The notes under the pieces are model-generated. The model was not told where the DNA came from. It saw only the letters and a list, made by a program, of their open reading frames with translations, and made no database searches. From Toxoplasma gondii ME49 (Eukaryota > Apicomplexa > Conoidasida > Eucoccidiorida > Sarcocystidae): DNA of 64,000 bases. The stretch is from assembly GCF_000006565.2 (NCBI RefSeq), contig NC_031474.1, positions 2,453,662 to 2,517,661 on the forward strand. Direction: 5' to 3'. Below are positions 49,315 to 59,500 of the stretch, piece after piece. The position numbers and the translations under genes were made by a program. The stretch's first letter is position 1. The number at the start of each line of letters is the position of its first letter.

Positions 49315-51511
49315 TTTTTTCACATGCCTTTGTGTGCATGCGTTAACGCACATACCAGGCGTGGACTGGCCAAATCGCGCGTTTTGCGTCTGAGGTATGT
49401 TCCATCTGATTCGACACAAATGGTGGAAACAGGGAAGGATCTGGTGCAAGGCGTTGACGCGCCTATCGCTGCCGTCGTGTCTGAACTTTGCAGGCAGCGG
49501 CGTCGCTCAGCTGCGGGATAACGACAGTCGTACGTTCTGGCAAAGCGACGGCGCGGCTCCCCACACGGTCACTTTGACGTTCAACAGATTGATGAAAATC
49601 TCTCGAGTCGACCTTCTTCTCAACCTCCAAGTCGATGAGTCCTACACTCCACGCGTCGTTCAAATCAAGATCGGTGAGGCATCTCCGTTTCCCCTTCTCT
49701 CTGGTGCCTTTTTTGCCGGTCTCGGCTTTCTCGCTGGCGTCCTTGTCTTACCGGGCATTCCTCATGCCTCTTGCCTTTCCCTAGCGTGAGATGTACGTTG
49801 TTTCCGCGTTCTGCGCTTGTCGCCTTCGACGGGTCCTCGCCTGCCCCGATCCGTTATGTCTGCTGCCAGGTCTCCCTTCACTTTCCTCTCATTCCTCTTT
49901 CTCTCTTGTGTCATTTGTGTTTTCTTCTTGCCTTCCCTCCTCTCCTCAGCTTACCCTTGCCTTCTGCCTTTTCCGGTCTCCTCTTCCCCGTTCCACCTTT
50001 CACCAACCTTCTTCTCTGAGTTCTTCTACCATTCCTCTCTGCTTTTTCTTCTCTCTCGGTGTTGTGTCGCTCCAGTATTTTTTCTCCCTCTTCTCTCCGT
50101 GATTCGCCTTTCCAGTCTAGTCGTCGCCCTTCATTTCTCTTCCCTCCCTTTCTCGTTTCTCTCGATTGGTTTCCTCTCCGGCCGCCTCCGCCTGCCCTGT
50201 TCTCTTCTCGCTCCTTCTCTTTCGTTCTTCTTCTCTTTCGTCTGCCCCCCGTCTTCTCTTCGCAGCATCCGCCTCGCCGCTGTTCTTCTCTCCATCCGTT
50301 TCTGTGCTTGACGTTTCTTTCTCCATTTCTAGGCGACAGCCCAACGACGCTGCATGTCGCGAAAGAGGCGGAGTACGAGCCGGGCGCGCGCGACGAAGGC
50401 GCCGCTTGGTGGTCTATCCTGCTGCATCCGAAGGACGCTCTCCGAGTACGCAGACTTAGCGGACAACTTTTGCCTCGTTGCTGAGACACGCTTACGGCAA
50501 GGGGAATCTAACGCCGTCTGTTGCTGTCTTCCTTCTTGGTGAATCGGCGAGGAAACGGATCGAGGTCGATCTCGACGACGTCGCCGGCCGTTTGCGTAAC
50601 CTTCTATGAAACGCGCCTGCCGGCCTCCATCGAGATTCGCTCTCTGCTTCGACGTTTCCAGACGCCGTTCTCTCCCCGACTCTTCTGCTGCGTTTTGCTT
50701 GGTGTGTTATGTTTGTGTCTTTGTAGCTCTGTTCGATGTCTTGTTTTCGTCTTTCCTTCTCCTCTGGCCTCCCCCTTTTTTTCCTCGTCGTTGTCGGTCT
50801 TCTCTCTTCTCTCTGCATCCTTTCCTGTCTCTTTCGCGTTCACTGTCTGCCTCCCTGGCGCGCCGCCCTCTGTCTCGGGTGTGGTTTCGACAGTTTGTCA
50901 CCGGAATGCTCGCGTTGGTCGTCCACCTTCGTTTCTCTGCTTCTCCATTCCACTCAGCTTTCTGCTCTGCATCGCTTGCCCGTTTCCAGGCGAAACACGC
51001 AGGCCGGTTGCCTTTCGAGGACGCACGCGACGAAGCTCTGAGTCCCTTCTACGCATGGCTTGACACCCTCGACTACGTCGGCGGCTTCTGCCTTCAAATT
51101 GCGATTCTCCAAACCTTCCACGAAGGCCGCGATGTGCATGTCCGCCAGGTAGGGCCGCGGCCTCTGCCCGACATCCCGAGAAATGCAGCAGAGCCTCTCG
51201 TCTCTCCCCGCGGCTCTCTCAACACAGACAGGAGCGGCACACAGTCGTGGGCAGAGCAAAGAGAGACGCCAACGTTGGGTGCCGAAAGACGTCTCTCTGC
51301 TAGACGCTTGTTGGGAGGGAGACCCTAGAGCGCTTCTCACTTCATCTGTTCGACTGGAGAAACTTCTCAAAGCTGCTCAAAGACTGTCCTCCTCCTGACG
51401 GACTGCATGTCCAAATCTGCACCCCGATACATTGAAATAAGTGTATCTGCACATTGATAGCGATCCGTGTGTGTCCATGCCGTCCTGCTTCAGGTAACGC
51501 ATATACACATT

Positions 51512-51558
<47 letters not shown>

Positions 51559-52689
51559 ATATATATATGTAGGTAGATTCGTGATAGCGACGGAGATAGA
51601 TAGGTACGTGAGATCTGACAGGTCGATGGAGGAGCGTCCCTAATTGTACATCAGTGTGTGCCTAGACTGATCTCTCTTCGCTTGGTTTTTTTCCTCGACG
51701 TCATTGCTCATTTCCCTGCCCTTTCAGATTCGTGTCTACGGGCCGGACGGCGAGGCGCGACCCGCGGTGTCTCCCGCGCATGAATGCAGTTCTCGTCTCG
51801 TCCACCGAGGACAGGGGAGAGGCGCGACGGAGACAGATGCAAACGAAGGAGGCGACCAAGCTCTCGTTTCCTTCGAGTCTCTGCCTTCCTTCCACACAGC
51901 GCAGATGCGGTTTCCCCACACGACCTCAGACCCTCTGGATGCCGGAGAGAGCGACCAAGGAGAAGCGGGGGGAGACCCAGAGGAAGAACCAGAGCGAGAA
52001 CAAGCAGAGGAGCAACCGGGAGAACAGGAAGGAGAAGAGGAGCCGAGGGATGTCGCCTTTTACTTGGTGCGAATGTACTACGAGACGCAGTTGAGGAGAC
52101 AGAGAGAAGACGGGGACGGAGAAGAGAGGAACGACGCGGCGGTGCTGCCTACACCCAGCCATCTGAGTTCTGATCTCGACAGTGGTAAGGACGAAGCTGG
52201 AAGTCTTTATATTCCAGCCTCCACGCTTTGTACTCTTCTTGTGAGGACGATCGCTTCGATGCCTCCTAAAAGGCTCCGAGTCCCTCCTTGCGTGTGCATC
52301 ACTCGGCTTGCACCCTATCACCAAAAGTAGATTCATAGATACGTATATCTTAGGTGATGTGTGTATTTGCATGTTAATATATTTCCGTATGCATTGTCGA
52401 CGAGAGATCGACGTAGTACGTGAGTATACATGTGTATGTGCATTTGCCTGTTCAGGTATTCATGTACGATCATCTTTTTTATATTTGTGTCTGTGTGAAG
52501 TACGTATGAACAGACAGACGTAGAGAATAACTGGATTTGCCTCGGAATTGCAGCGTTTCATTTGAAGGATTCGACACGACCGCCTCTGCGATTTCTCTGG
52601 ATTTTCCAGGAACCACCGCCGGGATGATGAGTAGCCCAGCGGGAGGCGCTTCAGCTGGGCACCCGCGCGATGGTTCAGGTCTTCCCTGA
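47682..52689 (+). CDS. APC10: Anaphase-promoting complex subunit APC10/Doc1
   Basis: Exons 47682-48498, 49494-49673, 50333-50445, 50990-51148, 51728-52184 and 52610-52689 join in phase to give 601 aa, against about 185 in human APC10. The DOC domain is split over exons 2-5: LRDNDSRTFWQSDG, PHTVTLTF, DESYTPRVVQIKIG, a WWSILL strand, then FCLQIAILQTFHEGRDVHVRQIRVYGP, the most diagnostic stretch. Doc1 is a processivity factor that helps the APC/C bind destruction-box substrates. The extra length is an N-terminal, Ser/Asp/Glu-rich region of about 270 residues and acidic Glu/Gln-rich sequence in exon 5. The human Ile-Arg C-terminal tail that docks on APC3/Cdc27 is not seen; this protein ends Ser-Gly-Leu-Pro. 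The donor at 50446 (GTACGC) is weak but phase supports it. Confidence 0.85.
48908..48990. repeat. TA/TATG microsatellite in APC10 intron 1
   Basis: TA runs with regular TATG interruptions. Confidence 0.85.
49264..49310. repeat. TA microsatellite in APC10 intron 1
   Basis: An uninterrupted TA run of more than 40 bases. Confidence 0.9.
51516..51570. repeat. TA microsatellite in APC10 intron 4
   Basis: Two TA runs separated by ACATACA. Confidence 0.85.
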
Positions 52690-54127
52690 GCGTCTCTGCT
52701 CTGCATGCACCGACGACAAGAGAACAGGCGCGGAGCGACTCGAAACGGAAAGCAGAATGTCTGGCCGAAGCCCAACGCGGAAGAGAAAGGAACTGAAAGA
52801 AAGAAGCCTCGTAAAACAGAAGGCGAATGGGAAGTCACAGCGAAAGGCTTCAAGACGCGAAGGAGAACAGCGATCCTGTTTGCGTTCTGCCTCGCGTTCA
52901 GCTCCATCGCGCTTCTTCTCTCTCGCTCGGTGTGTCAACTCTGCTTTTTCTTGACTTCCGTTCTGCTCGCTTCCTCATTTTCGCGTTACACCTTGGCCCT
53001 CCACTCTCGCGCCTCGCGGGTCACTGTCCGTCCTCCTGGATCTCCAGTCTCGCTTCTCTCTTTTTGAGGTTCCCAAGAGGCCTGGGCTTCTGTGCCTGCC
53101 GTCTGAGCGCAGACTGACGAGGGGATACGCGAGCACTCCCGCCGCGTCGTCTCTCCAAGTAAAGACAAGGAGCACGAAGCAAATCTGCGGTTGGCTGGTC
53201 ATCTCGATGCTGGCCGTCGCGGGGGTGACGCAGGATTTGCACGCCCTTGCCCAGTTCAACGGTACCGAGCGTCTGGAGGGCGGTGACCTCTCGAACGCTC
53301 TAGCTCACCTCAGATTCCAATGAATTCTCTGAAATGCGTATATGGTGGATGCCGTCCCCTCGAGACAGATCTCGGAAGACGTCACGAGATACACACACAC
53401 AGAGCTGCCATGTTTCAAGATCCAAATCGACGGGTTAGGCGACGCGACAGCTTCGTTTCTTCGAGAGAGAGCTCTCCCTCTTTCTCAGGACTGTATCGGG
53501 TACCTTCTGAGACGCTTCGTTCGTCCTCTCTGCTGTCTACGTCTGTCCACTTCGGGGGGTCGTTGCTGCGAACGCGTTATTGGCCAGACTTATCCTTCCC
53601 ATCTGCCCTTTCGCTGGATCTGTTCTTTGTCGTTTGCCTTCTCCTGCTTCGTCCACTCCGTAGACACGCACCGTCTCTCCACCGCTTCACTCGCGCGCTC
53701 TGCGCTTCCTACGCTTCCTTCCGAGCCATGCGAGAACTACGTGGGGTCCGTTCGTTGTCGCCTGTGCGATCCCCTCCGGAGCCATCGAGGCGACGTTCTC
53801 CGATTTGATTCGAGCGTCTCAAGCGGCTCACGCGTTCCCAGAAGAAACGGGCGAGCAGCGAGAACGCGGCCTTCGCCCAGAAAAAAGCCTCAAATCCGAA
53901 AAAAATTACCTGCATGTCTTCTATTGGTAAAACTCCGAACGCCCGTTCAAACATACATGCACTCATCCACGGATGCCCACATCGTCTCTTGTACATATAC
54001 ATAGATATATATATATATGTACGTAAGAGAAAAACAGGTTTTTTTCCACGGAGGGGCTGGGAGACCATGGAGTTTCCAGTGTTTTTTTAAAAAAAAGTTT
54101 TAAATTTATTTTTATTTTTTGAGGGTG
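52690..54127. other. Region between convergent APC10 and AcpS genes
   Basis: It should contain both 3' UTRs. A coding-like plus-strand frame (52955-53323) is listed separately. The final ~50 bases (54075-54122) are an A/T homopolymer-rich stretch directly after the AcpS stop codon on the minus strand. Confidence 0.4.
52955..53323 (+). CDS. Coding-like open frame of unknown function
   Basis: From just after a stop at 52952-52954 the frame is open to a TGA at 53321-53323. The readable part looks protein-like: SVLLDLQSRFSLFEVPKRPG, LVISMLAVAGV as a short hydrophobic patch, and QDLHALAQFNGTERLEGGDL with a polar tail. There is no ATG early in the frame, so it would have to be a terminal exon, perhaps of an alternative APC10 3' end or of a small gene in the gap. 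I recognise no family, and it may be chance. Confidence 0.25.
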   Translation, partial: LPFCSLPHFRVTPWPSTLAPRGSLSVLLDLQSRFSLFEVPKRPGLLCLPSERRLTRGYASTPAASSLQVKTRSTKQICGWLVISMLAVAGVTQDLHALAQFNGTERLEGGDLSNALAHLRFQ

Positions 54128-55854
54128 TCACGTGCCGACGGCTGTGGCGGAAGCCATGGCGATGTCGCCTTCGTCAGTGATGGAAACGAAGAGATTCGAA
54201 ATTCGCTTTTGTTGCTGGAGCGCTAGAGCCTCACCGAGAAGGCGCACCAGTGGCTGGCCATTGAGCCCCTGGAATATCTCGATGTCGCGCATGCGAATCC
54301 CCTCTGCATGCAAACACCGGAAGACAACCAAGAGTCGCTCGAACGGCAACAAAGAGAAGAAGCGCGTCGAAAAACATGCACCCACGCCAGCTGCAGAGAA
54401 GAGTCGACACCCGCCCGGAACCGTTTCCTACTTCCGCAAACGTCCAAGATCCGAGATACACGCCGCAGCGACCCCCGACTGTTCATCTTCGCTGCTCGTC
54501 TTACGCCTCCGAGAAAAGACAGACTGCCACTGATGTCTTGTCACCTCACAAACAGTCACACAAGAGCCAGAAGGACTCAAGGCGATCCTTCTCACCATGC
54601 TGATCCATATACATGCATATATATATATATATATATATAAGTATATAGAGATAAATGCGCATATGTGTACGCATATGTGCATGCAGCAGACTTTGTCGTA
54701 GACTGGCACAAAAACACACTTAGAGAATTGCATGTATTCACAGAAATATATATATATATATATATATACATATGTGTACATATTCATATATGTATGTATA
54801 TATGTATTGTTTCCAGATACTTGTCCCGTGTATCTATGAGTAGCACGGAGTGTATCCACAGGCAGCTGTGCTTACGACTCGAGAGATGTCGGAGTCCCGC
54901 TCCTCCCATGGCTTTCACAAGAGCCTCTTTGGCGGCGAAGCGTTTCGCTAGAAACGCTGAGGCGCGTCGCAGAGTCCGAGACAGATCGGTGTCGTTTTCT
55001 TTCCCCATGTTCTCACTGTTTTTCTCGCTGCACTCCCTCTGTAGCGCTCTCGTTTCCTCTCTCTCGCGCGCTGCGACCGTTCCTCTTCGCGGCTCCGTCG
55101 CCGCCGCTTTCTTCGCCTCTTCTCCCTCAAAAGCTTTCCTCGCGCGCTTTCTCAGGTTCCTCCCTTCCTCCTGCACACTCAACGCAGACTTTGGCCCGGG
55201 CCAGGAAGCGTCAAGAAGTTCACAGAGGCCGCCAAACCGCCTCTGGAAATCGAGAATTTCCAAGGGCGTCAGAATCCGGTTCAGCGCTCGCTTCAGGCGT
55301 CGGGTGGAGATACACCCCACGGGGTCGCCGATTGGCCTTTCCTGGGAGACTCTTATTTCCGACGCGGAGACTGGAGCCTCTCCCGGAGACGCGGTTTCTT
55401 TGTTTGGGCCGTCCTTCACTTGCTTTTCAAGAGGCCGTGTCTCCGTCTCGTCTGTTTGTCCGAAGCTGCTCACCGGCTTCGGGGATGCGGCGTTTTTCTC
55501 TTGCGTCCTCACTTCCACGAAAGAGCTCTTCGACGCCCTCTCGAGATCGGGTCGCAGCTGGCGGAGGAGGAATCTTTGCATGCGCGAAATCGAGCAAACG
55601 TCCAGACCAGTTCCAAGGAGAAAGTGCGGCGCCGCAGGTCCGCCGCCCTGCAGCAAACCTCGCCTAGGGGAACAACGCAAGAGCAAGGACTCGTCGACAC
55701 CGGTGAGAGGAAAGGCCTTGAAGAAAAGGTGAGTGTTTCTTCTCTCGTGAACCGGAAAAAATGGGACGGAAGAGTCCTTGCTCTCGGTTGCGAATCCGAG
55801 TGCTGTCTCTCGTGTCTTGGACAACGTCAACAGCCGCGTGAGATTTCCTTTCAC
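54128..55854 (-). CDS. ACPS: Holo-[acyl-carrier-protein] synthase (AcpS), 5' end unresolved
   Basis: The last two exons are clear: one ending at 54876 (donor AGTC-GTAAGC) and 54303-54128, joined through a split Gln codon. The frame of the first is open from 55854; a possible acceptor puts its start at 55716. Motifs follow AcpS: GTGLDVCSISR (metal-binding Asp), RILTPLEILDF, FLAKRFAAKEALVKAMG (catalytic Lys and metal Glu), RDIEIFQ, GQPLVRLLG and FVSITDEGDIAMA. The enzyme moves 4'-phosphopantetheine from CoA onto ACP; in these parasites the type II fatty-acid ACP is in the apicoplast. Two insertions of roughly 90 residues each separate the motifs. No ATG exon with a leader is resolved. A Cys/Arg/Ser-rich minus-strand frame at about 56500-56290 could encode one. 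Confidence 0.78.
54616..54805. repeat. TA microsatellites in the AcpS intron
   Basis: TA runs at about 54616-54640 and 54747-54768, plus TATG-type repeats to about 54805, between the two AcpS exons. Confidence 0.85.
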
Positions 55855-56579
55855 CCGGCTTTCAAAAGAGGTACCCTTCAGACAGCCGGTCTCGTGTGCG
55901 TTTTTCCACGGACTCTAATGAAACCACAGCGATGGTTGCTTTCTGCCTCCTCTTCGCGCAGTTCAGCAGTTGTGAACAGAGAGGGGAGAAAGACGCGCAA
56001 GAGGACGCACCGACCTCCAGTAACCATGACACCACAACTGCCTCAGCGAAGACAGAGGGAGACCGCGACTTGCACACAAACGCAGATTGACCGCAGGCAC
56101 AAGGTGAACGGCAGCAAGCTCCCTCTGTCAGACGCGGCAAATGACAGTTCTAGGCCTTTGCAAAGGAACCTCACGGGAGCGTCTTTAGACTGCGAGGTGA
56201 TGGACTCCTGGTTCGGCTCTCGAGGGTCGCTGAAGAGCACTGGAGCCCAGTGCCGGTGACGTTTTTCATTTGTGTCACCAACGAGTCAAAGCGCGAGCAC
56301 CGATGAAGCGGATTCGAGACTTCCACGAGCGCGAAGAAGACACAGCGACATGAAGCGAAGCGCGAGACGTCGCGCCACAGAGAACCCCCCGCAGCGCGAC
56401 CGCGAACAAAGAGAGAGTGAGCACAAAGCAACGCGACGTTGCATGAAGCTTCGTCGATGGTTACAACGCATCACGGCGCATGGTTCGCGATTGGCGGAGA
56501 ATGCAGCCGCGCTGGAGATGCAAACACAGAGCGTATGCACCGAAAACAAAGGCGACCGAGGCTCGGCTCCCCGCGGGTC
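55855..56579. other. Gap between YbeY 3' end and AcpS coding sequence
   Basis: Both flanking genes are on the minus strand, so this should include the YbeY 3' UTR and the AcpS promoter, 5' UTR and missing first exon or exons. No ATG-started leader could be joined in phase. Confidence 0.4.
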
Positions 56580-59500
56580 TTACGGCTGAGCTTGTCTGAG
56601 AAATCGCGCAAACAGCGCCGCCTCCACAGCCTCCATTTCCCTCGCGTCTCCTTCTTCCTCGTGGTCGAAGCTGAAACAGACAAACACCACCGCTTGCGGA
56701 GCCTTTCGAGAAAAGCACGAGAGGATCGGGAGATAAACGGAAGACAACCTCGAAAAAAATGACCAAGGTGGAACGCTCAGCGCTTCAGCCACACGGGGAG
56801 GCGTCCCCGCAGTCGAGCACCTTGCGGCACAACAGAACGAGACCTACAGATGCTGCGATCCGTCGGCAGAACTCTGCGCTCGAATACATCCAGTTTTTGC
56901 CTACTTCGACCGGTCTATTTCGAGTCGCAGATAATGGTTTCTTGAATACCTCAAGACGAAGTAGTGTGGGTCTACACGAAGAAATACAAGATGAAGAAGT
57001 CTTTCTTGAAAGTCGCACCAGGGGCGAAGAAGTCTCCACTGCTTAAAACAGTTGCAAACGACGCTGGGGTTCAACGCTTCGCAGGCTTCCGCGTGCGTCG
57101 CGAATAAACATGTTTCTCGATACACATGCAGTTCGATCGTTTGAGATGCATGCAGTTGGCGAGCTGAATCCAAAGCAAGTATCAGTATCTTTCTTTCTGT
57201 CGCGCGCGCTCTCGTCTCCTCTTAGGGAGGTCGGCTGCGTTGCAGGCTCGTCGCCTTGGATCTTCACTTTTTTTGGACAAGCCGTACAACCTCCAAGGTG
57301 CTCACTTCGGGAGCCTCCTTCCCAGTCCGAGTCTGTCCAGAAAGTTCTCAGGTCTCGCTTACCCCAGCAGGTGCAGCACTGCATGGATGAAGAGAAGCGG
57401 CAGGCGCTCGGGGACGGACAGTCGCGGTTTCAAGAGGTCTTTGATGCCGCTGAGGTGACGGAGGAGGAAAACGGAACAGAAAACGTGACCGAATATAAGC
57501 CGAGGCCGATCCCGCTCGAGTCTCTGCAAGGCGTCACTTCGGCATTCATTTCAACCCGTAGAGAAACAAGTCACGCGCTCCAAAAAGAACGAGACAGTAC
57601 ACATGTAGGTAGATAAACAGGTCCACGTGTGAAGACATAGACGAATAAAAAGAGACGGATAAAGATAGAGATATGGGAGGAGATATATCTGAGGCGCATG
57701 GAAGATCGTCCATGCACATAGAGATACGGGGGAGACAGTCATAATAAATATACATCCAGATCGATCGATAGTTGAAGACCCGATGCAAAGAAGATACATG
57801 TAGGTAGGTGCGTCGCTGGGATCTACGCGCGAATAGGAGGACCTCGATGACTCTGACAATGCATGTTGATTCTCTACCTTCCAAGATGAACGCAGGGGCG
57901 GCCGCTTTCTGCAAGTATTTCCGCTTCGCGTCTGTCTGCGTCAATCGCGTCCTGAATTGCACCTGAGAGAAGTCGCGAGACGCAACTGGTCACATTCAAA
58001 ACACCGTGGAATTCCTAAACCTTTTACTGCAGAATCCGACTCTGCAACATCAAAGTAGTTGTTTGACGGAACAGTAATTCAACCGAGTCCTTATTTAATA
58101 AGCCAGCTAGTGGGTTACTCGGCTATTTAGAAAACCTTTGTTTAACAATGTCTTCGAAAACTATTCAGCAGATATTTTTGCCGGAATATTTTTCTAGCAA
58201 AGCATTTAATTAGCGAGACCGTTCTCTATTTTCACGACATCTCGTGAGCAGACCATGTATTGAATGAAATATTTTTCAACGAATCTTGACTCCTTCGGCG
58301 TCACTGCGCCTCCCGCAGAGAAGAGGAGACGCAGCACTCAGCAGGCCTGGCGACGGGTGGCCAACATGCGCCAGAATGTTGCGCCTCTTCTTTCGCAGGT
58401 CCTCGGTTTCAGGCAACCTTCGATGTTTTCGCCTGGTGACGAGCCCAGAAGCAGGCAGATAATCCGGTAACGAACGGCCAAGCTGGTCGATACAAACGAC
58501 TCACTCAACGTCTAGAGGCGTTGAGTATTGAGCAAGAGAAGCAACAAAGCCTGTGAGGAATTCTCTGTCAGAACTACTGTGGACTGCGGAAAACCGCCTT
58601 TCTTCAGACTCCGCTGCTCTCCCCAGCGCTCGGAAGCTGAAAAGCAACAAGAAGCTTTTCCCTGACGTCTCGCCCCTCAACAGGAGCTCCGCCATTCCTG
58701 CGCCGCCGACGCGTGAGCGTAGGAGCGGTTCGGCTGCTAGGAAGCTCCCCCTGCGGTGATTGTCTTGCTGCAGGTCTTACTGGAACAGAAGAAAACCTCG
58801 CCGAGACTCAGATCCGCGGGACTTCTGAGAGGAATGAGAGTCGAGGACGCTTCCCAGTCCTCGGAGGTCTCCTTCGCAGGCGTCGCTACGTCGCCGCTCT
58901 CTCCCCTCTCGCTCTGTCGTGGAAGAGACAACTGAGTGAGGAACGACCGCAAACGGCGATACACTGTCGGCGACCGGGAGGGGAAGGCGAGTACGTCTGT
59001 CGGCGCATTTGTATTTCTCTTCGCTCGGTTGAGTTGCGTCATTTTCTCCGCGTCGAGAAAGTGTACGGAGACAGAAAAGGCCCGGAGCCTGAAGGAGATC
59101 AGAACGCACAAACACGGTCGGCGCCTGGTTTTCGCGCGCTGCCACCAATACCCTCCACCGTTCAGATGCGTTGCGTTTTGCTCTCTTCTCTCAGTGTCGC
59201 CTTGCGGCGCATCTCCGCGCGTCGCGCTCGACCGTCTCTCCGCTTCCTTGTCTCTCTTCACCGCTCTCTTTCCTCCGCAACTCGCGGCGCTCACCCCAGC
59301 AGCTCCAACACAGCGCTGGCTTGTCTCGCGAGCAAGCCTTCGTCGAGCGGTGACGGGAGTTCTTCATCTCGGTCCACAGTCACTTCTCCCCAAGCTGCAG
59401 CGTCGCCGATCAGCTCTTCAGCTCTTCTGGAGACGAGGCCTTCGTCTCCGGCGCTGGCCCGCGTCGCCGCCCTGCGACTCGAGGCCGTCGCGGCACCTTC

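Noticed and set aside
57110..57616. Plus-strand frame of 168 codons with an acidic end
   Set aside because: It is antisense to the YbeY exon that encodes the zinc motif (57449-57363), and the minus reading is confirmed by motif and phase.
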